Shown here: positions 1 through 10,901 of the stretch, in pieces
How positions within the stretch are numbered: position 1 is the first letter of the stretch
How the letters are laid out: every line of letters begins with the position of its first letter
Source: Paracraurococcus lichenis
Lineage (GTDB): Bacteria > Pseudomonadota > Alphaproteobacteria > Acetobacterales > Acetobacteraceae
Length of the DNA stretch: 64,000 nucleotides
Assembly (NCBI RefSeq): GCF_030657435.1
Contig: NZ_JAUTWS010000007.1
Coordinates: 1-64,000 of the forward strand
Reading direction: 5' to 3'
Notes under the pieces: model-generated
The model's input: only the letters and a program-made list of their open reading frames with translations
Database searches by the model: none
What the model was told of the DNA's origin: nothing
Program-made: the position numbers and the translations under genes

Positions 1-9
1 CTTGTCGCA

Positions 10-38
10 GCGCAAACCCCGAGGGGTTTGCTCAGGGC
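10..38. repeat. hairpin repeat, family C, copy 1
   Basis: Inverted repeat with a 9-bp perfect stem (12-20 against 23-31) and a 2-nt loop, lying exactly at the stop codon of the minus-strand FG-GAP gene. A near-identical 29-nt stretch recurs at 31075-31103, also next to a minus-strand stop codon. Its position suggests a transcription terminator for the minus strand, although no clear T-run follows. Confidence 0.6.
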
Positions 39-1267
39 CAGTCCGCCGCCATGACGGGCTGGCTCACCCAGAGCTCCAGCGGATGCGGCGCGCCGAACAC
101 GCCGTGATTGGCGTTCAGGATGTCGGGATAGCCGTCCATATTGACATCGACGGCCACCTGGTTGTGCCCCCCGGTCATGGCGATGCGCTGCTCGGCGAAG
201 CTGCCGTTCCCCTGGTTGAGGAAGACCGCGACGCGCTGCTGCCCGAAATCCTGGTCGAAGTCGGGTGGGCTGTTGTGGGCCTGCTCCTGCTCGGCGACGA
301 CGATGTCCAGCAGCCCGTCGCGGTTCATGTCGGCCAGGTTGACCCGGTGCACCGCCGTGTAGCTCGGGTCGATGACCTGGATGCTCCAGGCCTGGCGCGG
401 GTCCGCGGGTGCGACGAGGCGGTAGAGTCCGCTGGGATTGTCCGGGTAGTCCTCGCTGCTGGCGACGACCAGGTCCATGCGGCCGCCCGGGGTGAACACG
501 CCGGCAGCGAAGGCGTCGTAGAAGGCGTGCGGCAAGGTCGCGGCGACATGCGGCACCCAGGCGTCGAGCCGCGCATTGCCGCCGGTCTCCCGCGGGTTCT
601 CGTACCAGACGACGCTGTCGCCGTCGCCGCCGACGATGTTGATGGCGCCCTTGCCGGTACCGATGGAGAGCAAGGCCATGCCGTCGCCGACCTGGCCGAA
701 GCTCCGCTGCGTCCAGGCATCCGGGCCGTCCTGGAACAGGATGGCGGGTGGGGAGCCGCGGCCGACGCTGCCGGCGATCACGATGTCCTGCCGGCCGTCG
801 CCGTCGATATCGGCCACCGCGATGGCGTGGGCGGCGCCGTCCGTGCGGATGGTGTGCCGGGTCCAGGGGCCGTTCACGGCATCGCCGCCCTGGCGCAGGG
901 GATTCTCGAACCAGGCCAGCCCGTCATCGACGCTGGCGACGATGTCCGGCGCGCCGTCGCGGTTGACGTCGAGGATGGCCATGTCCTCGTAGAAGTCGCC
1001 GGTCTCGGCGATGACATGCTTGGCCCAGGGGTCGGTCAGCGCGCCCGTGCCGGGCGATGCGTACCAGTAGAGCCCGCCGCCGCCCGCATTCCCCGCGCCC
1101 AGGATGGCATCGGGCCGGCCATCGAGGTTGAGGTCGCCCAGGGCCTTCTCCAGCGGCTGGGCGCCGCCCAGGTCGGGCGCCGGATCGATCACGACCTGAC
1201 TGTACGTGACCCGCATCTGCGCCGCGCCGCCGAGCGACGGGGCAGCGGACTCCGAAATCGACGCCAT
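32..1267 (-). CDS. FG-GAP/VCBS repeat protein
   Basis: A 411-residue protein made of beta-propeller FG-GAP/VCBS-type repeats. At least five blades carry the calcium-binding Asp loop of the form DxNxDGxxD or DxDGDGxxD, near residues 45, 100, 153, 312 and 373, separated by WYENP/WFENP-like segments. Such proteins usually bind ligands or ions at the cell surface; a specific role cannot be read. No signal peptide or membrane segment is visible at the N-terminus, which is odd for this family, so the true start could differ or export may be non-classical. The stop codon lies directly beside a hairpin repeat at 10-38 that recurs at 31075. Confidence 0.8.
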   Translation of the reverse strand: MASISESAAPSLGGAAQMRVTYSQVVIDPAPDLGGAQPLEKALGDLNLDGRPDAILGAGNAGGGGLYWYASPGTGALTDPWAKHVIAETGDFYEDMAILDVNRDGAPDIVASVDDGLAWFENPLRQGGDAVNGPWTRHTIRTDGAAHAIAVADIDGDGRQDIVIAGSVGRGSPPAILFQDGPDAWTQRSFGQVGDGMALLSIGTGKGAINIVGGDGDSVVWYENPRETGGNARLDAWVPHVAATLPHAFYDAFAAGVFTPGGRMDLVVASSEDYPDNPSGLYRLVAPADPRQAWSIQVIDPSYTAVHRVNLADMNRDGLLDIVVAEQEQAHNSPPDFDQDFGQQRVAVFLNQGNGSFAEQRIAMTGGHNQVAVDVNMDGYPDILNANHGVFGAPHPLELWVSQPVMAADWP

Positions 1268-1486
1268 TCCCTCTCCACAACCAATGGATTATGCTTCGGC
1301 ATATTCTAGCCCGCATTCCCCGGATGTCCGGAGCGGTGGTACCGATCCGCGGCATTCCTGGCTCGGACGTGATCGGAGCGAGTGCGGGCGTCGGCGAAGA
1401 CGGTTGCGTCTGCCCCAGCCGCGAGAGGGGGGCGGATGGGTGGAGGGGCACCGACAATCCGCCCGGACCGGCCGGGACCGTGGCGC

Positions 1487-1909
1487 TCAGCCGCCCGCCA
1501 CCGGCTGCCGCAGCGCGGCCTCCTGCGCCGCGAGGTCGGGCGTCATCGCCTCGCCGAAATCGGCCATTTCGTAGAGCGGGCGGATCTCGATCTCGCTCGG
1601 GCCAGGCATCGGATTGGGGCAGCGCCGCACCCAGGCCAGCGCTTCCTCCATGTCCTCGACCTGCCAGAGCCAGAAGCCCGCGACCAGCTCGTCGGTCGCG
1701 GGGAAGGGGCCGTCCCTGACCGTGCGCGCCGCGCCGTCGAAGGCCACGCGCTTGCCGAGGGAGGAGGGTTTCAGGCCCTCGCCGGCCAGCAGGATGCCGG
1801 CCTTGGCCAGCTCCTCGTTGAAGCGGCCCATGGCCTCCAGCAGTTCGGCTGAGGGCAGGGTGCCTGCCTCGCTGTCCTCGGTCGCCTTCACCAGCACCAT
1901 CACGCGCAT
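1487..1909 (-). CDS. YciI-like (YCII domain) protein
   Basis: A 140-residue cytoplasmic protein of the YCII/DGPF family, recognised by the MRVMVLVKATEDSE N-terminus, the motif VRDGPF (residues ~65-70) and the FWLWQVEDMEEALAW segment. These small ferredoxin-fold proteins often sit beside sigma factors or VOC proteins; their reaction is mostly unknown. It is the last of three minus-strand genes (with two VOC proteins at 1940-2407 and 2412-2834) spaced 30 and 4 nt apart, so they are probably co-transcribed and face the HxlR regulator. Length is normal for the family. Confidence 0.85.
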   Translation of the reverse strand: MRVMVLVKATEDSEAGTLPSAELLEAMGRFNEELAKAGILLAGEGLKPSSLGKRVAFDGAARTVRDGPFPATDELVAGFWLWQVEDMEEALAWVRRCPNPMPGPSEIEIRPLYEMADFGEAMTPDLAAQEAALRQPVAGG

Positions 1910-1939
1910 CGTCCTGCCTCCCCGAAGGTGTCGTCGACG

Positions 1940-2407
1940 TCAGCCTTCGCAGGCGCGCTGCAGCGCGGGCAGGTCGAGCTTCACCATGCCCTGGATCGCC
2001 TGCATCAGCCGCGCGGCCTGCGCCGCGTCGGCCGACCGCAGCATCTCGGCGACCGCGCCCGGCACGACCTGCCAGGCGACGCCGTAGCGGTCCTTCAGCC
2101 AGCCGCAGCAGATGGGTGAGCCGCCCTCGAGCAGGCGATCCCAGAGCGCGTCCACCTCCGCCTGCGTGCGGCAGGTGAGGAAGAGGGAGATGCCGTTGGA
2201 CGGGCGTTCCTCGCCCGGCGGGTTGAACAGGATGATCTCCTGCCCCGCCAGCGCCACCGTGACGGCGATGAGCGCGCCCTCGGCGCCCATGCGCATCTCG
2301 CCACGGCGCTCGGCCGGCTGGCCGGCGGCGCGGAAGGCAGCGAGGTAGAAGCCGGCGGCCTCCTCGGCCTGGCCGGGGACCCAGATGCAGGGTGCGAGCG
2401 TCGCCAT
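1940..2407 (-). CDS. VOC family protein (PhnB-like)
   Basis: A 155-residue protein of the PhnB/3-demethylubiquinone methyltransferase-like branch of the vicinal oxygen chelate superfamily. It starts with APCIWVPGQAEEAAGFY and contains the ISLFLTCRTQAEVDALWDRL and CGWLKDRYGVAWQVVP segments typical of this group. The metal-binding pattern is incomplete, as in many PhnB-like proteins, so a catalytic role is uncertain. It lies between a YCII protein and a second VOC gene with small gaps, which indicates one transcript. Confidence 0.85.
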   Translation of the reverse strand: MATLAPCIWVPGQAEEAAGFYLAAFRAAGQPAERRGEMRMGAEGALIAVTVALAGQEIILFNPPGEERPSNGISLFLTCRTQAEVDALWDRLLEGGSPICCGWLKDRYGVAWQVVPGAVAEMLRSADAAQAARLMQAIQGMVKLDLPALQRACEG

Positions 2408-2411
2408 GGCG

Positions 2412-2834
2412 TCAGGCCTTCCCCATGGCGGCCTTGACCGCGGCGAGGTCCATCCACATCACCTCCCAGACATGGCCGTCCGGGTCCTCGACGCTGCGGC
2501 CGTACATGCAGCCGTGGTCCTGCTTCGGGCCGGGATCGGCGCGGCCGCCGGCAGCCGCGGCGCGGGCGACGATGGCGTCCACCTCCGCCGCGCTCGCCGC
2601 GGAGAGGCAGAGCAGCACCTGGCAGGTCTCCTTCGCGTCCGGGATCCGCTTGCTGGTGAACTGGCGGAACTTGCCATGGGTCAGCAGCATCACGTGGATG
2701 GTCTCGGAGAGGACCATGCAGGCCGCGGTCTCGTCGGTGAACATCGGCTCGTTGCGGGCGCCCATGGCCTCGTAGAAGGCCCTGGCGCGCGGCAGGTCGG
2801 CGACCGGCAGGTTGACGAAGATCAGCTTCGGCAT
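2412..2834 (-). CDS. VOC family protein (glyoxalase-like)
   Basis: A 140-residue glyoxalase/bleomycin-resistance-like protein: N-terminal LIFVNLPVADLPRARAFYEAMG, a central variable part, and the terminal VEDPDGHVWEVMWMD strand, with Asp and His/Glu positions usual for the fold. The substrate is unknown; relatives annotated as lactoylglutathione lyase-like are common next to HxlR regulators. It is the first gene of the minus-strand trio and is separated by 66 nt from the divergent HxlR gene, which is its likely regulator by context. Confidence 0.85.
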   Translation of the reverse strand: MPKLIFVNLPVADLPRARAFYEAMGARNEPMFTDETAACMVLSETIHVMLLTHGKFRQFTSKRIPDAKETCQVLLCLSAASAAEVDAIVARAAAAGGRADPGPKQDHGCMYGRSVEDPDGHVWEVMWMDLAAVKAAMGKA

Positions 2835-2861
2835 CGGGCGTTCCTCTCCCCCCTCATGGCA

Positions 2862-2890
2862 TTGACAGCCTCGCCGTTTTGGTTAAGAAA
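2862..2890 (+). promoter_or_regulatory. candidate promoter of the HxlR gene
   Basis: A perfect TTGACA -35 hexamer at 2862-2867 followed, after 15-16 nt, by an AT-rich TTAAGAA stretch as a weak -10 box, in a short AT-rich island of an otherwise GC-rich region. It lies in the 66-nt divergent spacer between the VOC genes and the HxlR gene. The start site would fall only a few bases before the ATG at 2901, so the leader would be very short. Confidence 0.45.
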
Positions 2891-2900
2891 AGCAACTGCA

Positions 2901-3590
2901 ATGTCAGGAAACATGCCTCGCGAAGCCCCGCCACGTCCGCGCCGCTACGAGGATGCCTGCGGCGCTGCGCATGCGCTCGACCTGGTGGGCGATCGCTGGG
3001 CGCTGCTGGTGATGCGCGAGATGCTGCTGGGGCCGCGGCGCTTCGGCGACCTGCGGGCGAGCCTGCCGGGGATCAGCGCCAATATCCTGACGCAGCGGCT
3101 CTCGGAGCTGGAGGCGATCGGCGTGGTGGAGCGGCGGGTGCTGCCGCCGCCGGCGCGGGTCCAGGTCTATGCCCTGACGCCCTGGGGGATGGAGAGCGAG
3201 CCGATCTTCCAGGCGCTGGGACGCTGGGCGGCGCGGTCGCCGCGGCATGATCCGAGGCTGCCGATCAGCGCGGTGTCCTTCCTGCTGTCGCTGCGGACCA
3301 TGTTCGACCCGGCGCGGGCGGAGGGGTTGCGGGCGCGGGTCGGGTTCCGCCTGGGCGAGGAGGCGTTCATCGCGCAGGTCGCCGATGGCCGGATCCTGGT
3401 GGAGGCGGGGTCGGTCGCCGGGGCGGATGTGGTCTTCGCCGGCAGCCCGGCCGTGATGGCGGCGGCGATCTATGGCGGCGTGCCGCTGGACGTGCTGGAG
3501 GTGCAAGGCGCGCTGGCGGTCACGGGCGACCGCGCCCTGGCCGAGCGCTTCGTCGGGTGGTTCCCGCTGCCTCCGAAGGTCGAGGCATAG
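2901..3590 (+). CDS. HxlR-family transcriptional regulator with SCP2-like C-terminus
   Basis: A 229-residue regulator. Residues ~17-110 form an HxlR winged helix: ACGAAHALDLVGDRWALLVM, LLGPRRFGDLRASLPGIS, ILTQRLSELEAIGVVER. The remaining ~110 residues resemble the SCP2-like sterol-carrier/lipid-binding domain fused to HxlR in many alphaproteobacteria. The start was placed at 2901 because the HTH begins just after it and the reading frame upstream overlaps the divergent VOC gene; the ATG at 2913 is an alternative. Divergent placement suggests it regulates itself and the VOC/YCII genes. Confidence 0.88.
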   Translation: MSGNMPREAPPRPRRYEDACGAAHALDLVGDRWALLVMREMLLGPRRFGDLRASLPGISANILTQRLSELEAIGVVERRVLPPPARVQVYALTPWGMESEPIFQALGRWAARSPRHDPRLPISAVSFLLSLRTMFDPARAEGLRARVGFRLGEEAFIAQVADGRILVEAGSVAGADVVFAGSPAVMAAAIYGGVPLDVLEVQGALAVTGDRALAERFVGWFPLPPKVEA

Positions 3591-3657
3591 ACTCAGGCCG
3601 GGGTCCGGGGGGTCGCTTGACCCCCCGGCGGGGGTGCAGGGGGCAGAGCCCCCTGCT
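3591..3657. repeat. double-hairpin repeat, family A, copy 1
   Basis: A ~66-nt element immediately after the HxlR stop codon with two perfect inverted repeats: a 10-bp stem with a GCTT loop (3605-3628) and an 8-bp stem with an AGA loop (3637-3655). The same element recurs at 8972-9040 upstream of pyrG. The second stem differs between copies by paired changes that keep it base-paired. It may terminate HxlR transcription; it could equally be a mobile REP-like element. Confidence 0.7.
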
Positions 3658-3784
3658 GCGGGGGCCCGGACAGCGCGTGCCGCGTTCCATGGTCGTTCGA
3701 CCAAGCCGCCGCTTGCGGCCGAGGCCGGTTGGGGCTGATATACCAGCCGGCCCCGGCAAGGGGGCCGAGGGAACGGGAAACGGC

Positions 3785-4849
3785 ATGCTGCGCGGGTATC
3801 GCCCGATTGATTGCGACCTCCATCCGATGGTCCCGGGCATGAAGGCCCTGACCCCCTACATGGACGCCTTCTGGGCGGACCAGGTGGTGGAGCGGGGGAT
3901 CACAACGCTCGACAGCCAGTCCTGGCCTGTCGCCTCCCCGAAAACCATCCGGGCGGACTGGCGCGGCCCGAACGGCCGCGGGGCGGAGACGGTGGAGCAG
4001 TTGCGTGCCCAGGCGCTGGACGCCTTCGGGGCGGAGACGGCGATCCTCAACCCGCTCTATGGCGTGCAGCTCGTCCTCAACCAGGACATGGCGGTCGCCT
4101 TCACCCGGGCGCTGAACGACTGGACGCGGGCGGAGTGGCTGGACCGCGACGACCGGCTGCGCGCCTCCATCGTGCTGCCGATGCAGAATGTCGAGGCGGC
4201 GGTCGCCGAGATCGAGCGCCTCGCCCCCGACCGCCGCTTCGTGCAGGTGCTGGCGCTGGCGCTCGGTGAGGACCCGCTGGGCAAGCGGCAGTACTGGCCG
4301 ATCTGGGAGGCCTGCGTGCGGCACGGCCTGCCGCTCGGCATCCATGCCGGCAGCGCCTACCGGCACCCGCAGACCTCGGTGGGCTGGACCTCCTGGTATC
4401 TCGAGGAATACGCGGCGAACCAGCAGGGCTTCCAGAGCACGCTGGCGAGCCTGCTGACCGAGGGCGCGCTGGTGAAGTTCCCCGCGCTGAAGGTCGTGCT
4501 GCTGGAGAGCGGCGTGTCCTGGCTGCCCGCCTTCCTCTGGCGCCTGCAGAAGGTCTGGAAGGGCGTGCGCTTCGAGATCCCCTGGGTGGACCGGCTGCCG
4601 GCCGAGATCATCCGCGACCAGGTGCGCCTGACCGTGCAGCCCTTCGACGCCCCGGCGGAGGCCGTGCCGCGCGTCCTCGACCACCTGCGGTCGGACAGGA
4701 TGCTCCTCTGGGCCTCCGACTGGCCGCACTGGCAGTTCGATGGCGACGCCGCCATCCCGCCGGGCTTCCCCGACGCGTTGCTGCCGAACCTGCTGCGCGA
4801 GAACGCGCTTGAGACCTACAGCCGTATCCGGGAGGGAGTTCCCGCATGA
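3785..4849 (+). CDS. amidohydrolase family 2 protein (first of tandem pair)
   Basis: A 354-residue TIM-barrel metal-dependent hydrolase of the amidohydrolase-2 (ACMSD/LigW-like) family. Visible are the N-terminal DxH metal motif in IDCDLHP (residues ~8-14), the GIHAG strand near residue 185, LLESGVSWLP near 240 and the terminal WASDWPHW metal/active-site motif near 315. Members hydrolyse or decarboxylate cyclic or aromatic carboxylates; the substrate is not evident. Its stop overlaps the start of a paralogue by 4 nt, and a Rieske protein follows. The open frame extends upstream, but the ATG at 3785 gives the family length and leaves the repeat at 3591 untranslated. Confidence 0.85.
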   Translation: MLRGYRPIDCDLHPMVPGMKALTPYMDAFWADQVVERGITTLDSQSWPVASPKTIRADWRGPNGRGAETVEQLRAQALDAFGAETAILNPLYGVQLVLNQDMAVAFTRALNDWTRAEWLDRDDRLRASIVLPMQNVEAAVAEIERLAPDRRFVQVLALALGEDPLGKRQYWPIWEACVRHGLPLGIHAGSAYRHPQTSVGWTSWYLEEYAANQQGFQSTLASLLTEGALVKFPALKVVLLESGVSWLPAFLWRLQKVWKGVRFEIPWVDRLPAEIIRDQVRLTVQPFDAPAEAVPRVLDHLRSDRMLLWASDWPHWQFDGDAAIPPGFPDALLPNLLRENALETYSRIREGVPA

Positions 4850-5955
4850 ACGTCATCCAGCCCATCCAGGTGCCGGGCAAGCCGCCCGCCGCGACGCTCG
4901 GCCTGATCGACGTGGACATCCACCCGCGGCCCAAGTCGATCACCGAGTTCAGGCCCTTCATGAGCGAGCGCTGGTGGCAGCACCTGCAGACCTGGGGCAT
5001 GCGCCAGCGCCACGGCTTCACCGGTGGCCAGCCGCCCTTCCCGAAGGCACAGCCGCTGGCATCGCGCCGCGACGCCTGGCCGCCCAATGGCGGCACGCCG
5101 GCCAGCGACCTCGATTTCCTGCGCTTCCAGCTGCTCGACAACTACGGCATCGATGTCGGCGTGCTGAACCCGCTGCAGCCGAGCGGGCAGGGCGACCGCA
5201 ACAACGCCTTCTCCGCCGCCATGGCGCATGCGGTGAACGAGTGGCAGCTCGAGCACTGGCTGCGCAAGGAGCCGCGGCTGCGCGGCAGCATCGTCGTCCC
5301 CTATGAGGACCCGCAGGCCTCGGCAGCCGAGATCCGCAAGCGCGCCGGCGACCCCAACTTCGCCCAGGTCCTGATGATGAGCCGCACGGCCGAGCCCTGC
5401 GGCAACCCGCGCTACTGGCCGATCTACGAGGCCGCGGCCGAAATCGGCCTGCCCGTCGCCTTCCACGCCTTCGGCTATAGCGGCTGGGCCATGACGAATG
5501 GCGGCTGGCCGAGCTTCTACATCGAGGAGGTGAGCGAGCACGCGACCTCCTGCCAGAACCAGGTGATCTCCCTGGTGGTGGAGGGCGTGTTCGAGCGCTT
5601 CCCGGCGCTGAAGGTCATCCTGATCGAGTGCGGCTTTGCCTGGCTGCCGAGCGTCGGCTGGCGGCTGGACAATGCCTGGAAGTCGCTGAAATCCGAGGTG
5701 CCGCACCTGACGCGGCTGCCCTCCGAGCAGATCCGCCAGCACATCTGGGTCTCCACCCAGCCGATGGAGGAGCCGGAGCGCGGCGGACACCTGCTCGACA
5801 TCTGCGAGTGGATCGGCTGGGACCGGATCCTCTTCGCGTCAGACTACCCGCACTGGGACTTCGACGACCCGCGCCAGGCGCTGCCGGGGACGATCCCGCA
5901 GGAGAGGCGGGCGGGGATTTATGGGGGGAATGCGAAAGCCCTGTACGGGCTTTGA
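4846..5955 (+). CDS. amidohydrolase family 2 protein (second of tandem pair)
   Basis: A 369-residue paralogue of the preceding protein with the same landmarks: IDVDIHPRPK (DxH) near residue 22, VAFHAFG in the barrel, LIECGFAWLPSVGWRLD, and the SDYPHWDFDDP motif near residue 330. It overlaps the first gene by ATGA, which implies translational coupling. Two non-identical paralogues side by side may form a heteromer or act on successive intermediates. By family knowledge these enzymes cut C-C or C-N bonds in ring-cleavage products; the actual substrate is unknown. Confidence 0.87.
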   Translation: MNVIQPIQVPGKPPAATLGLIDVDIHPRPKSITEFRPFMSERWWQHLQTWGMRQRHGFTGGQPPFPKAQPLASRRDAWPPNGGTPASDLDFLRFQLLDNYGIDVGVLNPLQPSGQGDRNNAFSAAMAHAVNEWQLEHWLRKEPRLRGSIVVPYEDPQASAAEIRKRAGDPNFAQVLMMSRTAEPCGNPRYWPIYEAAAEIGLPVAFHAFGYSGWAMTNGGWPSFYIEEVSEHATSCQNQVISLVVEGVFERFPALKVILIECGFAWLPSVGWRLDNAWKSLKSEVPHLTRLPSEQIRQHIWVSTQPMEEPERGGHLLDICEWIGWDRILFASDYPHWDFDDPRQALPGTIPQERRAGIYGGNAKALYGL

Positions 5956-5964
5956 CGCAGCATC

Positions 5965-6020
5965 GGGGAGGAGGAGAACCTCCTCCCCGAACCCCACCAC
6001 CCTTTTTCTGTGAGTCTGCC
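5965..6020. repeat. hairpin-plus-tail repeat, family B, copy 1
   Basis: A perfect 10-bp stem with an AGAA loop (5965-5988), then a C-rich linker and the tail CTTTTTCTGTGAGTCTGCC ending at 6020. Hairpin plus T-run resembles a rho-independent terminator after the second amidohydrolase. The tail sequence recurs after different hairpins at 27514 and 53435. The start codon of the Rieske gene directly follows the tail. Confidence 0.65.
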
Positions 6021-6434
6021 GTGCCCAAGCTGGTCGTCTGCCCTGTCTCCGAGATTCCGCCGGGCGGGCGGAAGCTAGTGGAGGCCGAGGGGAAGCGCAT
6101 CGTCGTCTTCAATCTGGCGGGCGAGTTCTACGCGCTCTCCGACCGCTGCCCGCACCAGGGCGGTAGCCTCTGCGCCGGGCTGGTCAGCGGCCATGTCGAG
6201 AGCCACGAGCCCGGCGTCTACCACTACGCCCGCCGCGGCGAGATGATCCGCTGCCCCTGGCATTACTGGGAATTCGACATCCGCACGGGGAAAAGCTGGT
6301 TCGATCCGAAGCGCGTGCAGGTCAGGCAATTCCCGGCGCATGTGGAGAGCGGCGCGGCGCTGGTGGAGGGGCCGTACACGGCGGAGACGTTCCCGGTGCG
6401 GGTCGAGGATGCCTATGTGGTGGTGGAGGCGTGA
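6021..6434 (+). CDS. Rieske [2Fe-2S] protein
   Basis: A 137-residue Rieske domain protein. The cluster ligands are CPH (residues ~43-45) and CPWH (~78-81). The two are separated by 32 residues, longer than the ~17 usual in ring-hydroxylating oxygenase ferredoxins; the extra segment contains SHEPGVYHYARRGE. Its likely role is electron transfer to, or regulation of, an oxygenase, or cofactor delivery for the amidohydrolase pathway upstream. A GTG start at 6021 is chosen because the domain begins immediately; no good ribosome-binding site precedes it, and the T-rich hairpin element sits in that place. Confidence 0.82.
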   Translation: MPKLVVCPVSEIPPGGRKLVEAEGKRIVVFNLAGEFYALSDRCPHQGGSLCAGLVSGHVESHEPGVYHYARRGEMIRCPWHYWEFDIRTGKSWFDPKRVQVRQFPAHVESGAALVEGPYTAETFPVRVEDAYVVVEA

Positions 6435-6449
6435 ACCAGCTTTGCGCAA

Positions 6450-7310
6450 TCAGCCGTCGCCGCCCCTCTCCACGAACGCCCTGAACGCCTCCGCATAATC
6501 GGGATGCCAGCGCGACAGCGGCGGCCGGTTCTCCACGATGTCGCCTGCCGCCCAGAGGATGCGCCGCTCGTCCAGCGCCCGCGGCACGTCGTTGTCGGGG
6601 CAGAGGATGTAGAAATCGCCGGCATCCAGCCGCTCCAGCATGAACTCCACCGTCTGCTCCGGCGTCCAGGCGCCGGCCGGCTTCTCCGTCCTTCCATTCG
6701 CCGTCAGCGGCGTGAAGACGAAGCCCGGGATCAGCAGATGCGCGTTCACCCGGCAGTCCGGCGTGTTCCGCAGCGTGTGCTGCAGCGCCTCGGTCAGCGC
6801 CTTCACCCCGGCCTTGGCGACGTTGTAGGCCGGGTCGCCCGGCGGCGTGGTGATCCCCTGCTTGGAGCCGGTGTTGATGATCAGCCCCGGCCGGCCCCGG
6901 GCCACCATGCCGGGCATGAAGATCCGCGTGCCGTGGATCACGCCCCAGAGGTTCACGCCGATGATCCGCGCCCAGGCCTCGGCGGTGCCGGGCAGGGCGC
7001 TGCCGGGCTGCACCCCGGCATTGTTCATCAGCACGTCGGTGCCGCCGAAGCGCTCGCGGACCGTCGCCTCCAGACGCTCAACCGCCTCGGCCTGGCTCAC
7101 ATCGGTGGGCACCGCCAGCACGCTCGACCGCCCGCCCGGCGCCGCGGCCGCGACGGCCTCAGCCGCCTGCGCCAGCCGATCCTCGCCGAGGTCGGCGATG
7201 CAGACGCGCAGGCCGAGCCCGGCGAGCCGCGTCGCCGCGGCGAGGCCGATGCCGGAGGCGCCGCCCGTGATCACGGCCACGCTGTCCGGGGCAAGGGCGG
7301 GATGGGTCAT
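6450..7310 (-). CDS. short-chain dehydrogenase/reductase
   Basis: A 286-residue classical SDR. The NAD(P)-binding motif TGGASGIG is at residues ~15-22, the NNAG motif near 96, the catalytic Ser in INTGSKQG near 148 and YNVAK near 162. Asp in CIADLGED after the second strand suggests NAD preference. It is convergent with the Rieske gene, with 15 nt between the stops, and divergent from the UV endonuclease gene at 7431, with ~120 nt between. The substrate cannot be told from sequence. Confidence 0.87.
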   Translation of the reverse strand: MTHPALAPDSVAVITGGASGIGLAAATRLAGLGLRVCIADLGEDRLAQAAEAVAAAAPGGRSSVLAVPTDVSQAEAVERLEATVRERFGGTDVLMNNAGVQPGSALPGTAEAWARIIGVNLWGVIHGTRIFMPGMVARGRPGLIINTGSKQGITTPPGDPAYNVAKAGVKALTEALQHTLRNTPDCRVNAHLLIPGFVFTPLTANGRTEKPAGAWTPEQTVEFMLERLDAGDFYILCPDNDVPRALDERRILWAAGDIVENRPPLSRWHPDYAEAFRAFVERGGDG

Positions 7311-7430
7311 CGCTCGTCTCCTGGCTGCGGGGAGGGCAACGCATCCCGGCCCGCCGGTTCCCGCCCCGGCCAGAGTGGCGCGACGCCGCCGCGCGGCAAA
7401 CCCGCCCTGTCACCCCGCGTTCGCGCCCCC

Positions 7431-10740
<3,310 letters not shown>

Positions 10741-10754
10741 GCCCGCGACACCTG

Positions 10755-10790
10755 CGATCGGCCACGGCCGGATCGTTCTCCTTTGGGGGG
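10755..10790 (+). terminator. candidate terminator of pyrG
   Basis: An inverted repeat at 10755-10775 (9 pairs with one bulged G and a 2-nt loop) followed by TTCTCCTTT. It starts 14 nt after the pyrG stop codon. The T-run is interrupted, so efficiency is uncertain. Confidence 0.4.
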
Positions 10791-10901
10791 CACGGTCCGG
10801 CGCCCGGCGGGGTCCGCCTTGCCGCCTCCTGACCGATCGTTCGCTTGACGGCGGCGGCATGGCCGGCGTCACTGGCGGCCCTTCCTGAAGGCGGTTCCTG
10901 C

